A stretch of 64,000 nucleotides of DNA from Clostridiales bacterium (GTDB taxonomy: Bacteria > Bacillota > Clostridia > Caldicoprobacterales > DTU083): assembly GCA_012842605.1 (NCBI GenBank), contig DUSN01000095.1, positions 1 to 64,000 of the forward strand. The letters run 5' to 3'. The translations under genes and the position numbers were made by a program. The notes beneath the pieces were generated by a model. That model was given only the letters and a program-made list of their open reading frames with translations. It searched no databases and was not told the origin of the DNA. Positions 1 through 8,692 of this stretch are shown in pieces. How positions within the stretch are numbered: the first letter of the stretch is position 1; every line of letters begins with the position of its first letter.

Positions 1-142
1 GGCTAACAGCCTAACATGCCATGTACTCATTGTCAACAGCTTTCGCGGCATAAACGCTTAGGCTATTGTTTGATTAGCTACTGCTTTGATGACCGAGGTA
101 TTTTACACACAAATTTGGACTTGACTCCAGGCAGCAAAAGTA

Positions 143-171
143 TTCACTAAAATCAAAAAAACAGTTATAAT
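143..171 (+). promoter_or_regulatory. probable sigma-A promoter of the PocR/AraC gene
   Basis: TTCACT at 143-148 and TATAAT at 166-171 are separated by 17 bases. The -10 box is perfect and the -35 box is weak, which would suit an activator-dependent or autoregulated gene. The start codon follows at 205, after a GGGAGG ribosome site near 193. The rest of 1-204 shows no gene that I can support. Confidence 0.45.
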
Positions 172-204
172 TAAACATGTATTGCACTGATAGGGAGGCA
201 CAAT

Positions 205-1518
205 ATGTCTGATTGGGAAAATATCCGGTTGGAAGACATAATAGACGTCGAAGAAATGAAAAAGATATTAAATGCATTTATAATGTCAACAGGAATAGGT
301 GCTATCTATGTTGATGCAAAGGGTGAAACTACTATTGTTCCTGAAGAGCATGAAGGCTATTGTGCTTTTTGTAAGATCGTACGCAGTGATCCCGAAGGCA
401 AAAGACGCTGTACCGAATCCATGAATAAAGCAGGAAAGCTGGCAGCCCAGTTAGGAGAGCCTTATATCAGCCGCTGCCATGCCGGATTGATAGAATTTGC
501 TGCACCTATAATGTTCAAGGACATATATTTGGGCAGTATATCCTGCGGTCCGGTTATCATGTGGGACTGGGACGAGGTTGCTGTACAGGAATTTTTAAGC
601 CTTACCAGCGACCTGAATATTAATAAAGAGGCATTGCTGGTAGCAAGCCGTGAAATAAAGGTATTGACCGGAAGGAATGTACAGGCAGCTGCTGAACTGT
701 TATATATTACAGCCAATCATATTGCTAAATCCGGGATGATTACACTGCAGCAGAGGAAAGAGCTGAGTGAACAGCAGTCCAGGCTTGCTGAAATGATTTT
801 TGAGCAAAAACGTGCTCAGGAACGGATCCGTTTTCTGGAAGACCAGGTCAAGTGCGTTGATTATCCCATGGATAAGGAAAATGATCTGCTGGACAGGGTC
901 CGGATGGGCGATCGAAACGGAGCAAAAGAAATTCTTAATGAACTTCTTTCAGCTATATTTCTTAGATCCGCAGGGAATATTGAACTGATCAAGGCCAGAA
1001 TTCTGGAATTGGTAATTGTAATATCAAGAGCGGCTGTTGAAGGCGGTGCCAGCCTGGATAAGCTGTTAGGCCTCAACTATGGCTTTATCAGTGAACTGGC
1101 TGCGCTGAACCGTTTTGAAGATATTTGCTTCTGGATAGTGAAGGTATTGGATACTTTCCTTGATACCGTGTATGAGTCCAGGAATATAAAGAATTCAAAA
1201 TTACTGGGCGATGCCGTGCGATATATCAGGGAACATTTCAATGAAAATCTGACCTTGGAAAGCATTGCACAGAAAATATATATCAGCCCTTACTACCTGA
1301 GCCATCTGTTCAAAGAAGAGCTTGGAATAACATTCCTGGAGTATCTGACTCGCATACGAATGGAGGAAGCCAAGCGACTGCTGAAGGATCGCAGCATGAC
1401 TATTTTGGATGTTTCCTCCCGGGTAGGGTATGACGATCCTGGTTATTTCAGCAAGGTGTTTAAAAAGAATATGGGGTTATCCCCAAACCAGTACAGGAAA
1501 AATGCTATCCAGGGATAA
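205..1518 (+). CDS. PocR-domain AraC-family transcriptional regulator
   Basis: This is a 437-residue cytoplasmic DNA-binding regulator. Residues about 10-170 read as a PocR sensory domain: the spaced cysteines (CAFC, then RRC, then SRCHAGL) and the following hydrophobic strand are typical. A helical linker follows, and residues about 335-435 form a double helix-turn-helix of AraC/XylS type, ending in the usual GYFSKVFKK...SPNQYR block. PocR domains are known from regulators of propanediol and corrinoid-dependent methyl metabolism and are thought to bind small hydrocarbon ligands. The next gene is a corrinoid protein, 100 bp downstream on the same strand, so it is the obvious target; that is inference. 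The ATG has a GGGAGG ribosome site 7 bases upstream. Family assignment is firm, ligand unknown. Confidence 0.9.
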   Translation: MSDWENIRLEDIIDVEEMKKILNAFIMSTGIGAIYVDAKGETTIVPEEHEGYCAFCKIVRSDPEGKRRCTESMNKAGKLAAQLGEPYISRCHAGLIEFAAPIMFKDIYLGSISCGPVIMWDWDEVAVQEFLSLTSDLNINKEALLVASREIKVLTGRNVQAAAELLYITANHIAKSGMITLQQRKELSEQQSRLAEMIFEQKRAQERIRFLEDQVKCVDYPMDKENDLLDRVRMGDRNGAKEILNELLSAIFLRSAGNIELIKARILELVIVISRAAVEGGASLDKLLGLNYGFISELAALNRFEDICFWIVKVLDTFLDTVYESRNIKNSKLLGDAVRYIREHFNENLTLESIAQKIYISPYYLSHLFKEELGITFLEYLTRIRMEEAKRLLKDRSMTILDVSSRVGYDDPGYFSKVFKKNMGLSPNQYRKNAIQG

Positions 1519-1618
1519 TTCGCAAGATTTTACTGGTAATCACAATATTTAAGTAGAGACATAGACAAGTTTATATGTTAAAATTACCATAGCCATAATT
1601 ATAAAAGGAGGAAAACAA

Positions 1619-2251
1619 ATGGCAAACCTTAGAGAGATAGCTGATTTTTTAAAGGCAGGTAACGCCCCTAAAGTAAAAGAACTGGTGCAGGCTGCCATCG
1701 ATGAAGGGGTTGACCCTACAGATATTCTTAACGATGCTCTCATTACGGGTATGGGAGAAATAGGCGTATTGTTCAAGAACAATGAAGTATATGTTCCTGA
1801 AGTACTTATTGCTGCCAGGGCTATGAAGGCAGGTCTTACCTTATTAAAGCCCTTGCTCGTCGAAAAGGATGTTAAGCCTGTCGGCAAAGTAGTGATTGGT
1901 ACCGTAAAGGGCGACCTTCATGACATAGGCAAGAACTTAGTTTCCATGATGCTTGAGGGCGCAGGGTTCCAAGTAATTGACCTGGGTATTGATGTTCCGG
2001 CTGATAAATTTGTCAGCGCTGCTAAGGAAAATCATGCCGACTGCGTTGCAATGTCTGCTCTCTTGACAACCACAATGCCGGCTATGAAGGATACCATAGA
2101 AGCATTTAAGGCAGCTGGCTTCAGAGATCAGGTAAAGATCATGGTTGGCGGCGCACCTGTTACTCAGAGCTTTGCTGACGAAATAGGTGCTGACGGATAT
2201 GCTCCGGATGCCGCATCAGCTGCTGAGCTGGCCAAAGAGCTGATATCATAA
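1619..2251 (+). CDS. corrinoid (B12-binding) methyl-carrier protein
   Basis: The protein has 210 residues, the normal size for MtaC/MtbC/MttC-type corrinoid proteins that carry a methyl group between a substrate methyltransferase and an acceptor. The N-terminal 90 residues form the four-helix cap (B12-binding-2 domain). The Rossmann-like B12 domain follows, with the cobalt-ligating DLHDIGKN motif (His101) and a later GGAPV motif. An AAAAGGAGG ribosome site lies just upstream. No partner methyltransferase is encoded in the window, so the substrate (methanol, methylamines, glycine betaine or a methoxylated aromatic) cannot be told. The PocR regulator upstream and the RACo-type activator at 5774-7585 support a role in corrinoid methyl transfer. 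A terminator follows directly, so it is probably transcribed alone or with upstream genes. Confidence 0.9.
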   Translation: MANLREIADFLKAGNAPKVKELVQAAIDEGVDPTDILNDALITGMGEIGVLFKNNEVYVPEVLIAARAMKAGLTLLKPLLVEKDVKPVGKVVIGTVKGDLHDIGKNLVSMMLEGAGFQVIDLGIDVPADKFVSAAKENHADCVAMSALLTTTMPAMKDTIEAFKAAGFRDQVKIMVGGAPVTQSFADEIGADGYAPDAASAAELAKELIS

Positions 2252-2290
2252 GCAGTTTCCTTTTGTTTGCATAGTAATAAAGACAAGTTG

Positions 2291-2320
2291 AAAGCACCTG
2301 ATATATGCAGGTGCTTTTTA
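2291..2320 (+). terminator. rho-independent terminator after the corrinoid protein gene
   Basis: The 10-bp arms AAAGCACCTG (2291-2300) and CAGGTGCTTT (2308-2317) are perfectly complementary around a 7-base loop and lead into a short T-run. Confidence 0.85.
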
Positions 2321-2388
2321 AGTATGGAATGATACGGAAAAATATGGGAAGAATGTATTTATAAAAGAAAAATAAGGGAGAATTGCTT

Positions 2389-4641
2389 GTGAGAGGTAGG
2401 TACATTTTCTTCCTGTTTATTTCCGTATTTGTTTTTGTACTAATGACTATATGGATTGACCGTCCGGAGCCGGTATACCGCAAGCAAGATTCAGAAACAT
2501 CTGAAGGCGATGGGAAGGTCATTATGGTTGTTATTGACAGGATTGGGCTTAAAGATTTATATGATGCAAATACACCCAATATGGATTACCTGGCACAAAT
2601 AGGCGGAATTGGCCTGATGACTACAAATATGGCTGGCAGCCGCTCTCAAAGGAATGCCTATATAACCATGGGAGCCGGAACCAATGTAACCGGATCTGAC
2701 AAATCCCATCTTGGATTCAATGTCAAAGAGACCTACCACGGCAATGAAGCAGGCAATTTGTACAGGCAGATAGCAGGTATAGAACCGCCGGAACAGGCAG
2801 TCGTTAACTTGGGGTTTGCACAAGCTGCCCGCAACAACAAACAGCGGCCTTATACTGTGACCATAGGTGCACTGGGCACTGCACTGCGTGAAGCAGGCCG
2901 CATTGCTGCAGTCTTGGGTAATTGCGATACACCGGGCGAATACAAGCGTTACCTGGTATCAATGATGATGGATGATCAGGGAATGGTGCCGGCAGGTCGT
3001 GTGGATCAAAGCTTTCTGACAAGCGACCATGGACGTCCGTTTGGAATCCGGACTGACTATGATGCATTATTGCAATATATAGATGAACTGTGGGATACCG
3101 CAGACGTGTTTGCCATACAGCTGGGAGACACATCCAGGGCTGAAGATTTCCGATATGAAGCAACGGATTTGCTGAATGAAAGCTACAAAAGAATAGCAAT
3201 AGAGGAAAGTGACGCTTTTATAGGCAGGCTGACAGACAAGCTGAACCTTCAAAAGGATTTAATAATGATAGTCACCCCCCTGGGGCCGGCCAGGGACCTG
3301 GCTGAAAACAACCGGCTAACACCTGTTATTATAGCCGGAAAAGGCTTTGCTGAAGGCTTGCTGTCATCAGCATCCACAAAAAGAATGGGTGTAATTACCA
3401 ATCTGGACATTGGACAAACCATTTTGGATTATTTCGGGATTCCACGCCGGAAAGGACAATTAGGCAACCGGGTATTTTCCTCACCCAGCAGCATGGATAT
3501 GAAGGAACTGCTGGCATATAACACCAGGCTGACGGAAATCCATAACCAGCGGGCTCCTTTATTGAAAAGCTATGTGACAGTACTGGTAATACTGCTTGCA
3601 GCTTCATTAATCAGCATATTTTTCTTCAGGCAGTATCTTTCATATGCAGCTGCTTTTCTTCAATTTATGATGGCTGTGCCTATTGCATACTTGGTGCTGC
3701 CTGTCTTTCATCAGCCAACCCTTGCGGGCAGCTTTATGCTATCCTGGCTGCTGGCACTGGTCATTACCGGGCTGCTTTCCTTAAGAAAGCTGAATGTGAT
3801 GGATAAGATAGGCATTCTGTGCATTTTGGTTGTTGTTTTGCTGGCAGCAGATCAGTTTACCGGTGCAAATTTGATAGCATGCTCACCTTTGGGATACGAT
3901 ATTATAAGCGGTGCCAGGTTTTATGGTATGGGAAACGAATATATGGGTATTTTGATCGGAGCAGTCTGTACAGGCATAGGTACGGCTTGTGAATTGTGGG
4001 GCAGGAAGGGCAGCCCCGGTTCAGTATGGTTTGTTTTTCCCTTGTTTGCTCTTCCCTTGGTAGTATTGGCCCATCCCAGGCTGGGAGCAAATGTAGGCGG
4101 GACAATCTCTCTAATTGCCGCCATGGCTTCTTTTATAATTTTAAATTGGAAGAAAAAAATCCGTATACGCCATATGACCGGTGTTGGTGCGTTTATGGCA
4201 GCATTTCTTATAGTGCTGTTTCTGCTTGACAGCACCAGGGCTGTTGACAGCCAGACCCATATGGGCCAGACTGTATCTTTAATCCGGGAAAATGGAATAC
4301 TTGAGCTCTTTTATATAGCTATTAGAAAAATTGAAATGAACATTAAATTATTCCGTTATACCATATGGACTCGTGTATTTCTCTTATCACTGTTAAGCAT
4401 TGTTCTCTTGTTGTTCCGGCCCATAGGTATCTTCCGGAACTTGGCGGAAAAGACTCCGTTTTTTGTCAAGGGAATTACTTCAGGGGTTATTGGATGTATT
4501 GCTGCATTGCTGGTAAATGACTCCGGTATTGTCGCAGCCGGAACCTCCATGATATATCTTGCTCCGCCGGTTTTATTGGTTGTCATGATGCATCTTCCGC
4601 GTGGTGTTAACAAGGCGCATGGAAAGGAACAGGCCGTATGA
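2389..4641 (+). CDS. polytopic membrane protein with N-terminal alkaline-phosphatase-superfamily domain
   Basis: About 750 residues. After one N-terminal membrane segment (residues about 5-22), residues about 45-370 resemble the alkaline phosphatase/phosphoglycerate mutase fold: a VIMVVIDRIG strand, ANTPNMDYLAQIGGIGLM, then a SRSQRNAYITMGAGTN stretch where the nucleophile would lie. The C-terminal half (from about residue 395) contains roughly ten hydrophobic segments. It is probably a cell-envelope enzyme acting on a lipid-linked or polymeric substrate, but the substrate is unknown. I chose GTG at 2389 over TTG at 2383 because the GGGAG site at 2376-2380 is 8 bases from the former and only 2 from the latter. 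The stop overlaps the glycosyltransferase start by 4 bases (ATGA), so the two are co-translated. Confidence 0.7.
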   Translation: MRGRYIFFLFISVFVFVLMTIWIDRPEPVYRKQDSETSEGDGKVIMVVIDRIGLKDLYDANTPNMDYLAQIGGIGLMTTNMAGSRSQRNAYITMGAGTNVTGSDKSHLGFNVKETYHGNEAGNLYRQIAGIEPPEQAVVNLGFAQAARNNKQRPYTVTIGALGTALREAGRIAAVLGNCDTPGEYKRYLVSMMMDDQGMVPAGRVDQSFLTSDHGRPFGIRTDYDALLQYIDELWDTADVFAIQLGDTSRAEDFRYEATDLLNESYKRIAIEESDAFIGRLTDKLNLQKDLIMIVTPLGPARDLAENNRLTPVIIAGKGFAEGLLSSASTKRMGVITNLDIGQTILDYFGIPRRKGQLGNRVFSSPSSMDMKELLAYNTRLTEIHNQRAPLLKSYVTVLVILLAASLISIFFFRQYLSYAAAFLQFMMAVPIAYLVLPVFHQPTLAGSFMLSWLLALVITGLLSLRKLNVMDKIGILCILVVVLLAADQFTGANLIACSPLGYDIISGARFYGMGNEYMGILIGAVCTGIGTACELWGRKGSPGSVWFVFPLFALPLVVLAHPRLGANVGGTISLIAAMASFIILNWKKKIRIRHMTGVGAFMAAFLIVLFLLDSTRAVDSQTHMGQTVSLIRENGILELFYIAIRKIEMNIKLFRYTIWTRVFLLSLLSIVLLLFRPIGIFRNLAEKTPFFVKGITSGVIGCIAALLVNDSGIVAAGTSMIYLAPPVLLVVMMHLPRGVNKAHGKEQAV

Positions 4642-5798
4642 GAGTAATGGAAATCATACGGAGTGCTGAAGGCGGCATGAAGGTGCATTTTACCGCCCTG
4701 GTTAAGGGACTGGCTGAGCGTGGTATAGAAGTTACTGCCTTATGCAATTTTCCTGCAGAAGACAATAAGAAACTGGAGCATGCCGGCATTTCCGTTATTC
4801 CATTTTCTGTGCCCGGGAATATCAGGATTTTTGCTGACATAAAGTGTATAATTAAAATGGTTATACTGATACACAAAATAAAGCCTGATATCATACATTG
4901 TCATGGCTTTAAGGCCGGCATACTGGGCAGGCTGGCCGGGTGGGCAGCAGGAGTGCCATTGCTGTATACTGTGCATAATTTCGCTGATTACGGGAGAAAA
5001 AAAGCTGCCAAATGGTTGATTAAACGATTTGAAAGATGGATGGGCAGTAAAACCGATGCAATCATTTGTGTTTCACATGCCTTGAAAAACAGTATGTCTG
5101 AAGAAACAGGCATTGATGAAGGGATACTGCATGTAATTTATAACTCCGTTCCATCCTGGCCGGCTGCTGATGGGAGTAATGCCAGGAAAGCTCATAATAT
5201 CGGAGACAATTGTGTTATTATAGGAACAGTGGCAAGACTCATACCGTCAAAGGGCATTGATATATTGCTGAAGGCTGCTGCCGGAATTCTTCCTATGTAT
5301 CCCAGTGCAAGGATATTAATTGCTGGCTCGGGCCCGGATGAAGAAAAGCTTAAGAAAATGGCACAGACACTGGGAGTATCTGAACAGGTCATATTTGCCG
5401 GCAGGGCTGCCAATATACAGGATTACTACGCTGCCTTTGATATCTTTGTATTGCCCACATTATCCGAAGGACTTGGAATTTCAGTGCTTGAAGCAATGAC
5501 CTTTGGACTGCCGGTTATAGCCACAGCTGTCGGGGGTATTCCGGAATGGATAGTACACGGGCGAAATGGCTGTCTTGTGCAGCCTGGCAACGTTTTTGAA
5601 CTGAGAAGTGCATTGCAGTCATTTCTTGAAGATCCGGTAAAGGCAGCATTATATGGCCGCATGGCAAAACTGGATGTAAAAAATGGTTTGACAGAAAAGG
5701 ATATGGTTGATAAAACCTTATCTGTAATTAAAAACATATATAACAAAAAGCAAACAAAAACGGGGGAGAAGATATGGACACACGCAAGACAGAAGTGA
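4638..5798 (+). CDS. GT4-family glycosyltransferase
   Basis: This is a 386-residue GT-B fold glycosyltransferase. It starts with the RSAEGGMKVH acceptor-side loop; the middle has GTVARLIPSKGIDILL, where the nucleotide-sugar domain begins, and then the family 4 retaining signature PTLSEGLGISVLEAMTFGLPV with the conserved E-x7-E spacing (about residues 275-295). It probably adds a sugar from a nucleotide donor to an envelope polymer or lipid at the inner membrane face. It overlaps the upstream phosphatase-like membrane protein by 4 bases, suggesting one envelope-building unit. Its last 25 bases overlap the next gene in another frame. The specific product is unknown; WbpH/MshA-type and capsular enzymes look alike at this level. 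Confidence 0.85.
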   Translation: MRVMEIIRSAEGGMKVHFTALVKGLAERGIEVTALCNFPAEDNKKLEHAGISVIPFSVPGNIRIFADIKCIIKMVILIHKIKPDIIHCHGFKAGILGRLAGWAAGVPLLYTVHNFADYGRKKAAKWLIKRFERWMGSKTDAIICVSHALKNSMSEETGIDEGILHVIYNSVPSWPAADGSNARKAHNIGDNCVIIGTVARLIPSKGIDILLKAAAGILPMYPSARILIAGSGPDEEKLKKMAQTLGVSEQVIFAGRAANIQDYYAAFDIFVLPTLSEGLGISVLEAMTFGLPVIATAVGGIPEWIVHGRNGCLVQPGNVFELRSALQSFLEDPVKAALYGRMAKLDVKNGLTEKDMVDKTLSVIKNIYNKKQTKTGEKIWTHARQK

Positions 5799-7585
5799 AG
5801 CAGGGTCAGGACTTGCTGACATATCTAAGAGAGAAGGGTCATCGCCTTGCTTCGCCCTGCGGGGGAAAAGGCGTCTGCGGCAAATGCAGGGTACGAATCC
5901 TTGAAGGTGAAAGGACATTAAACCAGCCATATCCCGGGATACAGGGAATTACCCTGGATGAATGGCAGAAAGGCTGGCGTCTGGCCTGCAAAACAATGAT
6001 GAACGAAGAATTGGTGGTTGAAATTCCTGACATGTGGAATACAGACGCCAATATTCTGGTAAGCGGGGATTATGAAGTAACCCTCCAGCCTTGTATAAAA
6101 AAGATATATTTGGAACTGCCAAAGCCCTCCATTGAAGATCAGACAAGTGACACCGACCGTCTGTTAAGAGCGCTTGGTTACGGAGAAATATTGGATTTGG
6201 CCCTGGTGCAGTCAATTCCGGATATTATGTCAGAACATGATTATAAGGTTACGGCAATTCTGCATGACAACACCGTGATAGGAGTAGAGGGCGGCGATAC
6301 CACAGGAACTCTTTATGGAGTTGCTGTGGATATAGGAACTACTACCATTGTAGGCACATTGATTGATTTAAATACCGGGGACGAGGTAGGTGTCTATTCC
6401 ACCCTGAACCCGCAAAAAAGTCATGGTGATGACGTAATATCACGTATAGGATATACCATTGAGAATGAAAAGGGACTGCAAACTCTGCAGCAATTGGTTC
6501 TGGATTGTTTTAACCGGATGTTTGATTATTTTGAAGGCAGATTTAATGTTCCAGGAAGAAATATTTATCATGTCAACATTGCAGGCAACACAGTCATGAT
6601 TCATTTGTTTTCGGGCATGCCGGTGAAAAATATAGCTTCGGTTCCATTTCAGCCTGCTGCAACCCATTTGCCTGCCATAAAGGCAAAAGAGCTTGGGCTT
6701 AATATATATCCCAACGCTGTCATATCTTCACTTCCGATGATAGCAGGGTATATTGGTGCAGACACCGTAGCCTGCATTCTGGCAACCGACATTCTGAAAA
6801 AGGAAGAATATTCGCTGCTAGTTGACATAGGTACCAACGGTGAGATTGCACTGGGGAACAAGGATGGGCTGCTTGCCTGTGCCACCGCTGCCGGCCCTGC
6901 ATTGGAAGGAGCACATATTCAATGCGGCATGGGGGGAGTACGGGGAGCAATTAATAAAATAGAAATAAATGAAGACGGTATATGCCATTCTACGATAGGC
7001 GATCAGCCGGCAATCGGCATTTGCGGTTCGGGCATTGTAGATGCCGTAGCCCAGATGCGGAGAACAGGTTTGGTTGATCCATACGGACGCATATTGTCTG
7101 CAGATGAAGCCAGTGAGTCTTTGCCAGCCGCTCTTGTCACCAGGATAGGACAATACAGCGGGAAGCCGTCATTTACCATCACCGGTAAAGAAGAAGGAGC
7201 AGCTAATGAAATTTTTATTACTCAAAAAGATATCAGAGAAATTCAGCTGGCCAAAGCTGCTATTGCTGCAGGCATACAGATACTAATGCAGGAAAAACAG
7301 TTAAGCTTTAATGATATCAAGAAGGTATACCTGGCTGGCGGTTTCGGAAACTATATTAACCATGACCATGCTATGGAAATAGGGCTGCTGCCTTCGGAGC
7401 TAAAGGGCAAGATTGTACCTGTAGGAAATGCAGCGCTAACCGGTGCCAAGATGATTGTAAAATCCCGTGGATACATGGAAGTGGCTGAAAGGATAACAAA
7501 GATGACAAAATACATCGAGCTGTCCAGCAGATGGGATTTTCAGGAGATATTTGTAGAGAACATGGAGTTTCCGGAAAACAGATAA
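5774..7585 (+). CDS. ferredoxin/ASKHA-domain reductive activator of corrinoid proteins (RACo/RamA-like)
   Basis: A 603-residue protein that in characterised relatives uses ATP to put an electron on an inactive Co(II) corrinoid, restoring Co(I). The N-terminal 2Fe-2S domain has Cys29, Cys35, Cys38 and Cys72 in plant-ferredoxin spacing. A linker follows, then an ASKHA ATPase with DIGTTT near residue 188, DIGTNGE near 352 and a closing VYLAGGFGNY block near 516. There is no membrane segment. GGGGGAG sits 6 bases before the ATG, inside the end of the glycosyltransferase gene, so translation is probably coupled. Together with the corrinoid protein at 1619-2251 this makes a carrier plus repair enzyme. 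The physiological electron donor is not shown by the sequence. Confidence 0.88.
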   Translation: MDTRKTEVKQGQDLLTYLREKGHRLASPCGGKGVCGKCRVRILEGERTLNQPYPGIQGITLDEWQKGWRLACKTMMNEELVVEIPDMWNTDANILVSGDYEVTLQPCIKKIYLELPKPSIEDQTSDTDRLLRALGYGEILDLALVQSIPDIMSEHDYKVTAILHDNTVIGVEGGDTTGTLYGVAVDIGTTTIVGTLIDLNTGDEVGVYSTLNPQKSHGDDVISRIGYTIENEKGLQTLQQLVLDCFNRMFDYFEGRFNVPGRNIYHVNIAGNTVMIHLFSGMPVKNIASVPFQPAATHLPAIKAKELGLNIYPNAVISSLPMIAGYIGADTVACILATDILKKEEYSLLVDIGTNGEIALGNKDGLLACATAAGPALEGAHIQCGMGGVRGAINKIEINEDGICHSTIGDQPAIGICGSGIVDAVAQMRRTGLVDPYGRILSADEASESLPAALVTRIGQYSGKPSFTITGKEEGAANEIFITQKDIREIQLAKAAIAAGIQILMQEKQLSFNDIKKVYLAGGFGNYINHDHAMEIGLLPSELKGKIVPVGNAALTGAKMIVKSRGYMEVAERITKMTKYIELSSRWDFQEIFVENMEFPENR

Positions 7586-7593
7586 TGCATAAC

Positions 7594-7631
7594 AAAAGAC
7601 GATGGCACAGATGGCTGCCATCGTCTTTTTT
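7594..7631 (+). terminator. strong rho-independent terminator between convergent genes
   Basis: The 14-bp arms AAAAGACGATGGCA (7594-7607) and TGCCATCGTCTTTT (7616-7629) flank an 8-base loop and run into T. Because the arms begin with A and end with T it can serve both the activator gene and the convergent fabI. Confidence 0.9.
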
Positions 7632-7660
7632 ACCGGTGGTTAGGTTTATAGATCCATCAT

Positions 7661-8428
7661 CTATCCAATTATATGATATCCTGCATCAACATGAATGTTT
7701 TCTCCGGTTATTCCCCGGGAAAGATCGCTAAGCAAGAATAATGCCGTATCTCCTACTTCACGTTGGTTAACTGTTCTGCGCAGCGGGGCTTTCTCCTCAT
7801 AAATGCTCAGCACTGAGTTGAAATTTTTGACTCCCTTAGCAGATACGGTTTTGATGGGACCTGCAGAAATTGAGTTAACCCTTATTCCTTCGGGGCCCAA
7901 ATCATTTGCCAAATATCTGACTGAAGCCTCCAGGGCAGCCTTGGCAACACCCATTACATTGTAATTTGGCACTGCCCGTTCACCGCCAAGGTAGGTAATT
8001 GTAATTATGCTGCCGCCCTCGGTCATCAGCGGTCTGGCACTCCTGGAAACTGCCACAAGTGAATAAGAGCTTATATTTTGAGCCAGCAAATAACCATCTC
8101 TGGAGGTGTTGTAATACTGCCCTCCTAACTCTTCGCTCTTTGCAAAAGCCAGGCTGTGAACAAGACCGTGCAGGATACCGTAATCATTCTTTATTGAGTT
8201 AAACAGCTGTTCTATCTCTTCATCTGAGGTTACATCACAGGGATAAAGCGTTACATCCGGAAGACTGGCTGCAAGCTGCTGGATACCTGCCTTAGTTCTT
8301 TCGCTTTGATATGTAAGGATAAGCCTGGCGCCGGCCTGGGCACATGATTCTGCAATACCCCATGCAATACTCCACTTATTAGCTACACCCATAATCAGTA
8401 TGATTTTGTCTTTTAACAGATGTGTCAT
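7661..8428 (-). CDS. fabI: enoyl-[acyl-carrier-protein] reductase, FabI type
   Basis: A 255-residue short-chain dehydrogenase that reduces trans-2-enoyl-ACP with NAD(P)H in the last step of each fatty-acid elongation round. FabI-specific features are the N-terminal GVANKWSIAWGIA nucleotide-binding loop and the Tyr-x6-Lys pair in PNYNVMGVAKAAL, followed by ISAGPIKT, the usual substrate-loop region. The reading frame extends 39 codons further upstream, but the ATG at 8428 has a GGAAGG site 5-6 bases before it and gives the normal FabI length. The gene stands alone, convergent with the activator gene and divergent from tig. An alternative assignment to another SDR is unlikely given the FabI-type N-terminus. 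Confidence 0.93.
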   Translation of the reverse strand: MTHLLKDKIILIMGVANKWSIAWGIAESCAQAGARLILTYQSERTKAGIQQLAASLPDVTLYPCDVTSDEEIEQLFNSIKNDYGILHGLVHSLAFAKSEELGGQYYNTSRDGYLLAQNISSYSLVAVSRSARPLMTEGGSIITITYLGGERAVPNYNVMGVAKAALEASVRYLANDLGPEGIRVNSISAGPIKTVSAKGVKNFNSVLSIYEEKAPLRRTVNQREVGDTALFLLSDLSRGITGENIHVDAGYHIIG

Positions 8429-8476
8429 ACCCTTCCGTCCTTTCCTTAGTATTGAATTATAGTATGAATTTCTACT

Positions 8477-8506
8477 ATTATATAATATTAACCGTCCAAA
8501 GGGCAA
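8477..8506 (-). promoter_or_regulatory. probable sigma-A promoter of fabI
   Basis: Read on the minus strand, TTGCCC (8506-8501) and TATAAT (8482-8477) are separated by 18 bases. Transcription would start about 8470, some 40 bases before the ATG. No clear FapR-like operator was recognised. Confidence 0.5.
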
Positions 8507-8692
8507 TAAAAATGTCAGTAATGCGCTATTGCATTCAATTATCAATTATGTTAAGATACACTAAGAAATTTTAGTAGCGGTTTTTCCGTTATTTGGATGC
8601 TGTAAGGTTAGAATAAGCCATAATTGGGTTATCATATAACTGAAAGACATTTGAATAACAGGATACCGTAAGCTTTTAAGGAGGACATGTTG

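Noticed and set aside
2383-2388. TTG start for the phosphatase-like membrane protein
   Set aside because: It is only 2 bases from the ribosome site; GTG 2389 is better spaced.
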